Shown: in pieces, positions 11,763-23,047 of the stretch
Layout of the letters: each line of letters begins with the position of its first letter
How positions within the stretch are numbered: position 1 is the first letter of the stretch
Source: Ilyonectria destructans
Taxonomy: Eukaryota > Ascomycota > Sordariomycetes > Hypocreales > Nectriaceae
Assembly (NCBI GenBank): GCA_020740775.1
Contig: JAHEWK010000002.1
Coordinates: forward strand, 1,922,001-1,986,000
Direction: 5' to 3'
Length of the DNA stretch: 64,000 nt
Program-made: the position numbers and the translations under genes
The notes under the pieces: model-generated
The model's input: only the letters and a program-made list of their open reading frames with translations
What the model was told of the DNA's origin: nothing
The model's database searches: none

Positions 11763-14700
11763 CTACCTGCCGGCCAAACTCCCAAGCTTCTCAAAAGCGT
11801 AACCTCTTGAGCCGAGCCGGGATGTGAAAACCGGATGCCAAATCAAGCGTGTCAGTTAGTCCGGGCGTTCCGTTTCCAGGGCGCGGGAGTCCCGTGTGTG
11901 TGTGCCGTGTGCCGTCGTGGGCTGAGACTGAGCCGTTGCGTGCCTCACCTTCGCTGGGCTTACTCTCTGTGTGCCCTGCTTCGCATATGTCCAGACGGGC
12001 GAATCAGTGAGCAACCAACAAACCAGAGCAAAATCCCTGGTTAGAGCCGAACAATGCCGTCGGCCGTTCTGCGGCCAGATGCGGCAGATGGTCCCAGGAT
12101 GAGCTGCGTTCCGCGATGACGATGCTGATACCGATGCGACTCGATATTCGTCCCGATCGATCTCTCGTTGTCGTCGTTTGCTAGACGAGGTGAAAAGTGA
12201 TAGGCTCACGTACGCCAACGCCGGCCCTCTCGCGTGCTTTCTCCAGGTACCCGTCGTCGTCGTTGGTCGTCGTTGGTCGTTCGTCAGCCAGCCCAGACAC
12301 CAATGTCCACAACCAACAGCGGGCGTATGTGGTACAGGATCGGCTAGGTTAGGCAATGTATGTATGGAAGAGCGGAATGCCTGGGTCGAGTTCGTGCTGC
12401 GAGGTTACTTTTGGCGTGCCTCTCCCTCTGGCGCACGTTCCGCAACGTACGGTTTATGTTGCGAGCCCGTACATGTGCGGAATCCGGAGCAATGGATATA
12501 AGGCCTGGATAGGAATAGGTATGGTAGGGGGGACACGTACGGGGGGGCGCACCGTGGGCGGGATGGGATGGAGTTGGGCTTTAACTTAAACAACCTGACA
12601 AGAACCTGAGAACCTGCACCGTCCATAAGAAACCTAGCTCTCCCTCAGTTGTCTCGCTGCCTCGCCCTTGAACCAGAGACACTCTCATCTCCATCCCCAG
12701 CAAATGTCTCCTCGGTCCCCTACCCTCCAGGGCCATGTCCCCCGGACGCCAATCAACGCTCACGTTCCATACGTGCCGTGAGGCGAGGAAATGCCGTTGG
12801 TGGTTGTTGCCCATCCACCATGATGTCAACCGGATGTGATAGCCTCATCCGGGACCTTCGGAACAGCTCCCTACGCGTTGTCTACCCTATGCGGCCCCGT
12901 CGACTGAGACGAGTCTGGCTAGTGGCAAGGGCGTTTTTTTTCCTTCGTGGTATTTTTTCCCTCGCGCTCGCGTGGCGACAGAGAGAGTAGAGTCTAGTTT
13001 GCGATTGTGTGGAGGAAGCCGACGCTTCGGTCAACACCAATACCCACAGACCTGCGGTAGGCCCACCCATGGTCCGGCCGGGATGAGAGAACCACTCTCT
13101 GCGCCGTGCGTGCGTCAGCTGGGATGGGTTGGACGGTTGGGATCCATCCCTGATGACACTCCAGATCTTGGATGGCCACTGCTGTACGTACAAGTAGTAT
13201 TGTAGAGCTCGCCACAGATCACTCACAACCTCGTGTCATCAGCCTGGCCGCCGTCTTCGCTCTGCATTCCGGTGGGGTCAGGGCCCTGCCAAACGCAAAC
13301 TGCAGGGCGCGGGTTTAGACGAGTTTCTCCTTCGGGACGCCATCTCGCTCCAGGCCGCGTTTCCATTGGCCGATTCGCCTAGTAGTCTCCGGGTAGCGTC
13401 CAACCTCCCCGGTCGACACATCCACTTGCGCCCTCCGGCAGCCCTGGTTCGATCCAAGTATCAAGAGTCGACCGCACATTCAAGTGCACATGTTTTCTTT
13501 TTATTGTGACTCGTTTCTTGCTTGCACGTCAACCCAGACGCGGAGGCGGAGCGTGGAGCTGCATCACCCCTGCCCGTGCCACGAGGCCAATGCCCATCCT
13601 CTCCATCCGGTTGGGAACTAATCTGACAAGTTGCATCGATGGATTCCCGTCGCCCCCTCGTCTGTCCCGCTGCAAATTCCCGACGGACCTTTGCTTCACA
13701 TCCACCCATTCCCTGTTATTATGCCTATTCCCCGTTATTATGCCCATCCCCCGGATCTTTTGTCGACTCACATCGCAACAAACTCTCCAAAAGTCCATGC
13801 TCTGCCGCTGTTCCGGTTGTCCCTGGCCCTCCGAAACACTTGCCAACGACACTGTTCCCGAATCTCCCTTGTCACCCGTTGAAACACGTAGATCACACCC
13901 CACCAATTTACCGTCCCAATCATCCAGATGACGTCTGCGCGATCTCGCTTGCGGCAAAATGGTGTGAGTCCCGCAGCCTTCTTCAAAGGTCCAGGACCCC
14001 CGCAAGGCTGAACTGAACGTCCCGTCCCACTTGACGACAATCTTGCAGCGAGGCGTCCTCTCGTTGCTTCTCGGTAAGCTTTTCCTAAATGGTCCTGTTA
14101 CGAAACGCACCACCGCCGTTAAATGGCGGCGGTGTCTCTAGCGTCCCTTGTATCTGACAGCTGGGAAAAGCTAAAGACTCGCACGCGCCTCTGAGGCGTT
14201 AGACTTGTCTCCAACCCCGGGGTCCTGGGCCAGGACTGGTGCTCTTAGACGGATGCGAAGTGAAAAAGCTAAAAGAAGGCTATGTGGGACAGGCTATCAT
14301 CGCGAGGTCATAGCCGAAGATGGTGAGGGTGCGTGGATGGCATTCGTCAGCCCAAGTCAGCCCAACTGGAATTCAGTGTCATCGCAAATCTCCAGCTGCA
14401 TGCTGCACGTCGCCCCAACCGGCAGGCAACCGGCAGGCAAGATTGCAGTGCCGGGCGGCTTCGGTTACGGCTGTCCAGTGGTGAGCTGCAGGTTGATCAT
14501 ATCTCATCTCCCCGCGCCAGGGTGGGCTATTTATCGCGAGATTCTTGATTGATCGACATTCCAACTTCTCAAATCATCACACACCGCTCGCCAAGTACAT
14601 TAGTGTCATGAGGCTGGAGTTTATTTCTTGACCAGTCAACGCAGCAGGAGGCCTGCTCCGGATTCATAGTGCTTTTGGTGCTAGGCGCGACAAGTCTCAG

Positions 14701-14986
14701 TTTCAGCTTGGATGCCACTGCCATGATCTGATCGACAATGTCTTGAGACCCCCCACCAAGATGATTCTACAGGAAATTGGACTTGAACAACCGGATTCGG
14801 TATCGCAAAAATCAAAGCCCAACAAGAATGAGCAGAAATCGCACGCTCCACTTTATTCCTGCTCTACAATCTGCTAATTACCCAAGTCTTGCTTTGGAAT
14901 ATCTACATCAGAACGCTGTCTCTGTCGGTCAACCCACGATTAAGGCGGATTCTCGACACCTGTATAACCCCGTGTATGTCGCCCTG
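11763..14986. other. Gap upstream of transcription factor
   Basis: About 3.2 kb without a supportable gene. It must contain the missing 5' exon, leader and promoter of the minus-strand Zn2Cys6 gene, and the 3' flank of the polyketide synthase. A frame on the minus strand at 13529-14113 (194 codons) begins with GTG, overlaps plus-strand frames and shows no domain, so it was not called. Confidence 0.5.
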
Positions 14987-16459
14987 CTAATCAAGATCTA
15001 AATGCTCCAGAGCCTCGGCCACAAAGCCCGCATCCCGTTCCCGCAACTCCACCCCCGCCGAATCCTTCCCGGTCGTGGCCCCGCTCCTGTCGGCCCACTC
15101 GCCGTCTCCAACGTCACTCGTTTCGTCCGTCTCGCTCGACTCGCTCTCCGTCTCGGGCGGTGTTTGCAATCCGCTCACTTGCGTACCGTAGCTCATATTC
15201 CGCTTGAGCATACACATCTCGACCGCGATGCCGGGCCCGAAAGCGCAACCAACAACATATTCGCGAATTCGACCGTCAGGCGCCAGGGCATCCATGTCCT
15301 TCGAACGTAGGCGGTCCATGACGCTGTATATGGTGGCTGAGCTCGAGTTTCCGTGGTTAATGTACGTGTCGTAGCTGGCTCGCATGTGTTCTGCGGAAAT
15401 GTTCATCGCTCGTTCGGCGCCGGAGAGAATTGTCGCACCACCCGGATGCATGGCCCAGTCGAAGTCGGCAGCCTCTTGGTAGTTGAGGGGAAGGTCAGGT
15501 AGCGAAGCCTTGAGGTCATTGAATGCAGGGGACACAGAAGCGCAAGTGAGCTTCGGTACTCGTGGGGTGAGCACAACTTTCCAGCCTGTACAGTGTCAGT
15601 CTGGGCATTTCAGTGTCATACCGCGCCACTCACCAAGAGGATCAACATCGAATCCCAGGTCGTCCTCCGTGTCAGGGATTATCCTGTGATCCCATCCGAG
15701 AAGCTCATAAATGGGCTCTGCGGGCTCTCCAATGCCATTGCTCAGCACAATAGCACTCGCGCAGTCTGAGAAGAGGCAAGCGCCTATCCTCGTTTCCTGA
15801 AGCTCGTTGATGCTATCTAGTTCGCTCCGTACCATAATGGTACTGACTTCGAGAGCCACGCACAGTACTCGAGCAGGCCGGCCTCTCGCCCTGTGTCCCA
15901 ACGCAAGGTTCGCGCCTGTCCTGAGGGCTGCTAGACCACCACTACACCCTACTCCGTGCAACAACACCTTCTCGACCTGATGAGTGATGCCGAGGCCTTT
16001 TGCCACATAGTGGTCGAAGCCTGGGTTTGCGCTGTCGGTACAAGTTGTAGAGACGATATGAGTGATGTGGCGAAGATCAACCTTGGCCTCGGCAATAGCC
16101 TTTCGAGCTGCCTGAACAGCCAAGGGAACGCCGTCGTTGAGAAACATGCGATGGATCTCAGTTATTGAAGGCGCATTTTTCTGGTTCACGAGGGGGTGGT
16201 CGGGAGTGCCGACAGAGGATCGGGATTCAATGCCAGTGAACTGGTTAATTGCGAGTACTTTTTTCATGCTGGATGATTCGTCAATGGCTGATCAGGATTA
16301 ATTGCATCTGACGGTCAAGGGTGCTCACGCGGGTGTGTCTGGATAGAACCTCTCGCTAAGAGTATTGACGGCGCTGGTATCGAGGGAGTAGGGAGGGTAC
16401 TGGGCGCCAAGACCGATGATGGAGAGACCCAGCTCCCCAAAGGTGCTTGGAGCTGCCAT
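14987..16459 (-). CDS. Type III polyketide synthase (chalcone synthase superfamily), 454 aa
   Basis: A homodimeric ketosynthase that extends a CoA-linked starter with malonyl-CoA. Fungal members often use long-chain acyl starters and make alkylresorcinols, resorcylic acids or pyrones. Exons are 16459-16329, 16268-15634 and 15585-14987, joined by 60-nt and 48-nt introns into 455 codons. The Cys-His-Asn catalytic triad is visible: Cys about 152 in LLHGVGCSGGLAALR, His about 302 in WAMHPGGATIL and Asn about 335 in YINHGNSSSATI. The GxGPG-type loop near the C-terminus reads GCAFGPGIAVEM. The C-terminus carries an extra Ser/Glu-rich tail of about 60 residues. The ATG at 16459 precedes a normal N-terminus (MAAPSTFGELGLSIIGLGAQ). 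Product identity cannot be read from the sequence. A P450, an SDR and a Zn2Cys6 regulator lie within 12 kb. Confidence 0.94.
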
Positions 16460-18109
16460 GATGTTTGAGTTTGGCGGTGGAGAGCGCTCAATTGCTCAAT
16501 TGATGCGTGACAGTCGGCGTCGGTCCAAGTCGAGAACGATCAAGCCAGAATGGTTGAAGATATCTGGCGTCAAGGGCAGGCAGGTATCGTTTGCGGTCTC
16601 GAGCGGGATTCAAGCACAATCTTCTATGGTGCCGTGTCCGGAACGTGGAGCTTGAGGGGTCAATCGATGACGCTTTCGATAACGGTGACGCAAACAGTGA
16701 TGCAAGAGATAAGCCAACCAAGACGAGAAGGCAGATGAGAGGGATTGTCTCCCTGCAAAGATTGGAACGGGGGAAGAAGCGACAAAGACAAGGTCAGGAC
16801 GGCGTCCCAATTATGATTGATGGAAGAAGTCTGGACGCCAGAGGTAAGAGCACGAGATATTGACCGACGGAGCACAACATAAAGTGCGGCATGTCTCAGC
16901 GTCGCGGGGTTGGAGGATTTGAGCCACCAAGCCAAAGCTAAGCTGCGCCCAGCCACTGGCGGCCGCCCGCCGGGGTGTTGTGTTGCTTTCAACGTGTCTA
17001 GACTCCATGTCTCATAACCCTTCGAGGGACCGGCACTGCGGCGCCATGATGTGACAAGTCCCGGGTGTTGACGATCCGAAGAAGACATGGATGCACAGGC
17101 GGCTTGAGCGCACAGGCTAGACGGCATAGGTTAGAGGTACGCAGCCCGGCGTAGCACAGCCTGGCACGGCACGGCATGCGGAGTACTTGAGATGCAAAAC
17201 AAAACCTCGCAACTCCCGATGACGCATCGGACCCTGGGTGTAGCCCACGCCCAGGCCACGCCGCACTGGCATCTTGATTTCAGTGAAACGGTTCCTGGCG
17301 ATTGTGTGACACTCGTGTGGGACGGGCCAGTGGAGGTGTGGGTATACGAAGTACGAAGTACGAATACGTTAATGGTTGGGCACCTGGAGAGTGCGGTGTG
17401 GTCCAGGCCCTGGAAGCCGCTGTGTGGCGCTGGCAATTGGGGCATTCGAGACCTTATCTCCCTGTAACTACCGATGAGAGACCTGGGGCAGGCCTGTGCT
17501 AACCCCGAATGGGGACAGCTATGCTGACATGGAGGAGGGGATGCGTCTGTTGAGGATCAACCAGAGAGGCTTCCATCTCACATTCTGGGAGCATGATTCA
17601 CCAGTCGATCGTAGACAGAATCACTTGGCATCTGGCCCGTATTCGAATCCGACGATCCACACCACCAAACTCTGCCAGCTTCACGACGTCATCCCGCCCC
17701 GTTGGTTCAGGGACAAAAACATCCTGTTCCCCCGATGGCCCATCAATTCCCCCGTCGGGTTAATTCATGGGCCGGGGCCTTGCTTTAAGGCTGAGTGAGA
17801 TCTGTTTAGGTCACGGTACTTGAGCGGCCGACAACCAACTTCGACGCCAACACAAATTCGCCTGTAGCAATTGATCACACTTCCGGGTTTTAGACTTACT
17901 CATAAGAATTTGCATTAGCTTACAAGTGAATGGGAATGGCTTCATGTCCCAAGCCTACCCCAGGACCATAATTCGCACGTATCTCGCCCAGCAATTTAGA
18001 AAACCCACCCTGGACGAAATGCCTCTCCAACCATTCTCACAATCTCACACCGTCATCAACACCTCACCAAACACCACCATCGCCACACCTCACCAAAGCC
18101 CCATCTAAA
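16460..18109. other. Promoter region of polyketide synthase, no gene seen
   Basis: About 1.65 kb between the polyketide synthase start (minus strand) and a plus-strand membrane protein gene. Short frames on both strands overlap and carry no domain. A small GTACGAA-type tandem (three imperfect copies) occurs near 17345-17365. Confidence 0.5.
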
Positions 18110-18550
18110 ATGCCCATCTCCGTCTCTACAAGCCCCTTTCTTTGCCACATCCTCATTGAAACCCCCGCCGCCCTCACTTTCATCCTTCGCCCCTCCTCCC
18201 ACGTCTCGCCGCTGCCTCCATCCGCCGCCCTCCTCCTCCAGTCTCTCGGCGGCCTCCTCCTCGCCTCCAACCTCATCGCCCTCATCTTCGTCCGTCGCCC
18301 CCTCGATGATGTCGCTCGCCACGTCGCCCTCGCCCTCGCCTTCTGGCACATGTGGCCCTGCTACCGTGCCGTCGTTCGCCTGAGCCGCCGCGCTGACGGC
18401 CAGATTAGGAGTGGAGGAGAAGAAGCTGCAACAGGCAAAACATTGGGTGGCCCAGCAGTGCATTTAATTATTCACTCAGTGCTCCTTGTCATGTTCCTAG
18501 GCACGTGGATGCTTGGGGATGTTGAAGGTCCGATTACGTCTATATCGTAG
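18110..18550 (+). CDS. Small predicted four-helix membrane protein, 146 aa
   Basis: Single-exon ORF from ATG 18110. Four hydrophobic segments are visible: about residues 9-26 (CHILIETPAALTFIL), 36-61 (SLGGLLLASNLIALIFV), 68-89 (VALALAFWHMWPCYRAVV) and 112-134 (VHLIIHSVLLVMFLGTWML). The GGPAVHL block and the WPCYRA segment look like conserved positions in uncharacterised fungal membrane proteins, but I do not recognise a named family. The stop codon lies only 18 bp from the stop codon of the convergent BFR2 gene. A long minus-strand frame over the same bases is Gly/Glu-rich and has the look of an antisense shadow. Function unknown. Confidence 0.65.
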   Translation: MPISVSTSPFLCHILIETPAALTFILRPSSHVSPLPPSAALLLQSLGGLLLASNLIALIFVRRPLDDVARHVALALAFWHMWPCYRAVVRLSRRADGQIRSGGEEAATGKTLGGPAVHLIIHSVLLVMFLGTWMLGDVEGPITSIS

Positions 18551-18568
18551 TACAATCTGGTACAATTT

Positions 18569-20303
18569 TTAGCTCCTGAATAGTCGGAGACCAGCCTCCT
18601 CCGCATCAACCTCCATATCGTCGTCGCTGTCATTCTCGTTGAGCTCCATCTTGCGTCCAAACAAGGTACCAAAGAATCGATCAATGGCCTCCTGTTCCCA
18701 CGCCCGCCGATCCTCGGGAGCCATAAAGTTCTGCAGCTTCTCGTGCACCGTGAAACGCATCTTGCGGCCCTTGCTGGCTTTGCGATCGACATTCTTGCGC
18801 ATCTTGGCCTCCTTAGAGACTGTCATCATCACCGTCGGAACCGCACCTGCTTGCGCCGACGCGCTCTCCACAGTTCGTTGGTCCACGAGCTCCTTGAGGA
18901 GGAGTTGGTAAAAGTCGGCGTCATCGTAAATGTCTTCGTCTTCTGTGACGCCCTTGGCCGCCTGCGCGGGGGCGCATGATCGCGGGACACGAGATCGCTT
19001 TGCCAGGCGGTTATCCGGATTGGCGAGCTGCTCCTGGAGGGCGCTGATGAGAGTCTTGTTCCTGGAACCCAAGGCGCTCGGTGCCGTAATGTTGACAGTC
19101 TGGACCTTGCGAGCCCATTTCTCCAGTCGGTCCTCCCTGAACTTGACGGACCGCTCTTCCTCCAATTGCATCTGGTTCCAGATATCCTGAGTAGCCATTG
19201 ACACTTCAAGCTCACGTTTCCGCTTGTCGCCAGCCCGGGATGACGACCCAAAGTTGTCCTTCAGGCTGCTGATGGTGTTGAGAAGCTTGATGGCGGCCTC
19301 CTCTGCAGCCTCGTAAGGCTCAGACTCGGGCTCTGGGCTGTCCTCGATGGCAGCGAAAGTGTTTGCAGCGATGAGCGCCTTCTGGAGACGAATTCGAAGA
19401 TTGAGGAGTCCATCATAGAGCTTCCTCTGCTGTTGAATCGCAAGGCCCTTGTCGACATCGGCTCTGGTCGACAAAGCCGCAAGCGCTGGCTTTGCCGTTT
19501 GGTCCTTGCTACCCTCGTCGTCGCTTTCCGAATCATCCTCTTCTTCCTCACCTTCATCGTCATCGTCATCATCTTCGTCGCCATCATCCTCGTCGCCATC
19601 TTCATCGGAGTCTTCGTCCGAGTCCCCATTTACAAGCGCATCCAGGCCATCGTCCATGTCGTCGTCAGATTCACCAGACTCGCCCAGATCAACACCGCTC
19701 ATATCATCATCCTCATCCACCTCAGCACCACCCTCACCCGCTTCGTCAGAGGAGGACATGTAGTCTGCAGCAGTAGCCCTCTTTGTCGACTTGAGCGGCT
19801 TCTTGGGCTTCGAGCTCCCTCGGAAGGTAAAGTCCTTCAATCGCTCATCGTCGCTCTCGCCTAGGGCATTGTCGCTAGAAATCTCCGAGTCGCTGGCCTC
19901 TGCGGTGTCGAGTTCCAGATTGGCTGCCTCGGGATCGTCGTACTCATCTTCGTCTTCTGATCCCTCGTCACCATCATCCTCATCGGCTTCATCGTCGCTC
20001 TCTTGGTCCAGAGCCTGTCTTGTAACGCGAGCTCCTCGATACTGAGGACCGAGAGACACACCCTCCTTTTCTCTCAACTTGCTTTTCCCGACGGAAACGT
20101 AATGCTCTGTACCCGCATTCTCATCGTCGCTGGCCTCGCTTCCACTGCCCTGTTCGCTCGCCTCGACGTCGGCTTCAGGGTCGTGTTCTGTGCATTAAAT
20201 TGATTAGACCTCATGGCTTACAGAATGGTCAAGCGTAAATACCCTTTGAAATGTGCTCGTCCATTTCCTCGAACTGCTTCGCGCGGCTCTTTGATTTCGC
20301 CAT
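18569..20303 (-). CDS. BFR2: Bfr2/AATF nucleolar protein, 559 aa
   Basis: Homologue of yeast Bfr2 and human AATF, components of the small-subunit processome required for 18S rRNA processing. Two exons, 20303-20243 and 20187-18569, separated by a 55-nt intron; 560 codons. The N-terminus is MAKSKSRAKQFEEMDEHISK. Long Asp/Glu/Ser acidic tracts follow (about residues 90-270). Next comes the AATF domain with LYDGLLNLRIRLQKALIAAN, then a basic region with the ATQDIWNQMQLEEERSVKF block, and the C-terminal TRAUB domain (DDADFYQLLLKELVDQR, ASKGRKMRFTVHEKLQNFMA, IDRFFGTLFG). It is divergent from IND1 and tail-to-tail with the small membrane protein gene. Confidence 0.92.
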
Positions 20304-20668
20304 TGTTGCAGTCGTTGCTTGTTGCTGGTGCAAACTTGCACCACCCAAGAGCCCCCACGTTGGAAATTTTCTGGATTCGGTCCTTCAACTTTTAGGCGGT
20401 GGCGTATGGCAGAATGCGGGAGCTCAGTGCGGCGGCACCAGCATTAGCGAGCTCAGCGCTTTAGGCGGTCCACCAACAGGCTCTCCACAAGGAACGTCGC
20501 ATCAAGTGAGATCCTTGTGCTGAACGAGAACGATTAAATTCGCGTCTCAATGCTATATAGTTGGGGACTCATTTGTTCAAAACCGACACAATCCCAGGCC
20601 AGGGGAGATTGAGATAGAATCATCATTGCGCGTCCGTAGTCCGCATCAGCTACAGCGCAGTCCTCACT
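20304..20668. promoter_or_regulatory. Divergent promoter between BFR2 and IND1
   Basis: A 365-bp gap between two opposite start codons, so both promoters must be here. A CTTTAGGCGG or TTTAGGCGG element occurs twice (around 20392-20400 and 20460-20468). Its role is unknown. Confidence 0.6.
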
Positions 20669-21752
20669 ATGATGCGCCCAACTTCGGCCCGGCTCTTCCA
20701 AGCCGTCCGCGCCCTTCAACATGAGAACCCCCTGGTCAGTATTCACTCTTCTCTAGTCTATCCCTTTTGGCTTACAAATCCCAGGGCCTCCCTCGTTCAG
20801 GGACGCCTCCCAGCTGGCCTCGACGTCCCCAGAGGCGGAAGATCACAGGAGTCGAGAAGATTATTGCCGTGTCATCAGCCAAAGGAGGCGTAGGGAAAAG
20901 CACAGTTGCAGGTATTGATCAATTCCATTGATGTGCAGGACTACACTGACAAAACAGCCAATTTGTCACTTGCCTTTGCCCGGCTTGGCTATCGTACGGG
21001 TATCCTAGATACTGACATCTTTGGCCCATCCATCCCCACCCTTTTCGATCTCTCAGGGGAGCCAAGATTATCTACCAGTACGTCACTTTGGCCAGTTTCA
21101 CGTCATCATGTATTAATATCTACAGATAACCAGTTAGTTCCATTGACAAACTATGGGGTCAAGACCATGTCGATGGGTTATCTAGTCGGCGAGAATGCTC
21201 CCGTTGTTTGGCGAGGTCCCATGGTCATGAAGGCAATTCAGCAACTACTCCACGAAGTCGAATGGGGCGGTCTTGACATCTTAGTATTAGACTTGCCTCC
21301 AGGCACTGGTGACACGCAGTTGACCATTACACAACAGATCATTCTAGATGGTGAGTTCACTAGGATCAAGATGAACATACGCTAACCTCTGGATAGGCGC
21401 AGTTATTGTCACCACACCTCACACGCTCGCGACTAAGGATGCAGTTAAGGGCATAAACATGTTCAAGGCTGTCAACGTTAATATCTTGGGACTAGTGCAA
21501 AACATGTCTCTCTTCCAATGCCCCCATTGCCAGGGCGAGACACACGTGTTTGGCTCCAATGAGAGAGTAGAGAAGATGTGCCGAGAGCATGAGATTGATT
21601 TCCTTGGCGATATCCCTCTACATCCCAATATTGGGGATGACGCTGAGAAGGGGAAGCCGACCGTGGTGGCTGAACCAACCAGTGAAAGAGCATCTGCCTT
21701 TGTGAAGATTGCCCAAGACATCTGTCCCAAGATTGACTTGAGCGGCAACTAA
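20669..21752 (+). CDS. IND1: Mitochondrial Ind1/NUBPL Fe-S P-loop ATPase, 297 aa
   Basis: Mrp/NBP35-family P-loop protein, closest in form to Ind1 (NUBPL), which delivers Fe-S clusters to respiratory complex I in mitochondria. Five exons: 20669-20734, 20785-20911, 20958-21077, 21126-21350 and 21397-21752; introns are 46-50 nt and the phases close to 298 codons. The N-terminus MMRPTSARLFQAVRALQ is Arg-rich without acidic residues, as in a mitochondrial presequence. The deviant Walker A motif AKGGVGKST lies at about 54-62. LDTDIFGPSIPTLF and LDLPPGTGDTQLTI follow. The cluster-binding CxxC reads CPHC at about 221-224. The complex I of filamentous fungi is consistent with keeping this gene. A second in-frame ATG at codon 2 could also start translation. 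Confidence 0.93.
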
Positions 21753-22104
21753 GGATTTGTACGATCACATAAATGGTGTAGGATAGCGAAGAATGAAGTG
21801 CAAAGCGCAGGTCCTGTCAACACAACTTAGCAATGTATTCTCAACTTCAGAGGGGCGCCGGTCTGTGTATCCATCTCAAAAAGTATTCAATTGCACTCGG
21901 CTGGTCACTTGCGACCATGTCAATCCTACGTACTTCGAAGCTAGAATGGGTTAAAAAACAACTAGAATAAACGCCAGACACACAAGACGTTAGCCTCTGC
22001 CACAACTAATCGCAAGGCATGTTACCAAACAAAGCAAAGCCCCACGAGAGATCCCAAACGCCTTCTGCTCGTCATACAATCGACTCGTCCTGTCCAGAAT
22101 GTCA
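21753..22104. other. 3' flanks of IND1 and SPF30
   Basis: A 352-bp convergent intergenic region holding the two 3' untranslated regions. Nothing else was seen. Confidence 0.5.
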
Positions 22105-23047
22105 TTAGTCCAGTTCCTCATTCACTTGGTAGACGTGACGGCTTCGTGTAGGGTCTTTCCGCATAGTCTTTCCAGAGCCAGTGAAGCCGACTAAATCATT
22201 GTTAGCAAGTTGATAGGTAGATTATGCAAATTGGGCAGTGCTTACCTCTACCATGGACACCTTCAGGAGTGCGAAACATGCTGTCTTTCTTTTGAGTCTT
22301 TCCAAACTTTGACTTGGAGTTGAACTCTTGCCACTTGCTCTTGCCCGCCTCCAGCTCCTTCTTGGCCTTGATCTTCTTTGGCCTGGGCGGCTTCGCCTCA
22401 GCGTTCTGCTCGGCATCCTTCCTCGCATCGGGGTACATCGTGGCGCCAGCAGACGTCACGACGCCAGGGCCGGGAGGGGCACCCGAGGTGGCAGGCGGGC
22501 CGTCGGCCTTTCGCTTATTTGAAACAGGTCGAATGTCCCTAAGGCGCAATGTTTCGGTAGTATCGTAACTCTTGAACTTGACAGTGTAGATGGGGTCCGT
22601 CGAGGATCCCGTGACGGATGTGATGCGACCTTGGTAGAAGGCCTTATCGCCAGAGACCCACTTGGCCAAAACGGTATCGTTCACTTGGTAGTTCGCAGGC
22701 GCTTCTTCCTTTTCCTCGACTGGGGCGGCTTTCTTAAAGGCAGGGTGGTTCTCACGCGACCATTTCTCGGGCTGGGGTGGCGGCGACGGCTCCTTTAGGG
22801 CTGGCTTGGGGGCCTGCTTGGGCTTGAGCTCAGCAATGTTTTCATTGAGAAGGTTGATGAATTCTTTCAACTCGTCCTGTAGCGCTTTGAGTTCGGCGTT
22901 ATCGGGGTCGTCTCGTAGTTGGCCAAGAACGATGTCGAACTGTGAAGAGATGCGTTAGTCTACTGATCTGACGTAGCGGGGCCTGGGAATGCGCACCTGT
23001 TCTTGATACGCCTGTCTCTCCTCTTCGAGACCAGCGAGGGCAGACAT
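22105..23047 (-). CDS. SPF30: Tudor-domain splicing factor SPF30/SMNDC1-like, 276 aa
   Basis: Spliceosome assembly protein related to SMN. The Tudor domain binds symmetrically dimethylated arginine on Sm proteins. Three exons: 23047-22997, 22939-22246 and 22190-22105 (277 codons), introns 57 and 55 nt. An N-terminal helix (LEEERQAYQEQ and LKEFINLLNENIAELK) is followed by a Pro/Lys linker. The Tudor domain lies at about residues 97-150 (YQVNDTVLAKWVSGDKAFYQ, YTVKFKSYDTTETLRLRDI). A basic tail follows, with KSKWQEFNSK and DSMFRTPEGVHGR leading into VGFTGSGKTMRKDPT, the block usually seen at the end of this family. The nucleus is the expected location. Exon 3 is needed to complete the conserved C-terminus. 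Confidence 0.88.

Noticed and set aside
10982..11827. 281-codon plus-strand frame over the Zn2Cys6 gene
   Set aside because: It is antisense to the Gly-rich first exon of the regulator, is Arg/His/Gln-rich low complexity and has no domain.
13529..14113. 194-codon minus-strand frame
   Set aside because: It starts with GTG, not ATG, overlaps several plus-strand frames, and has no recognisable motif or intron signals.
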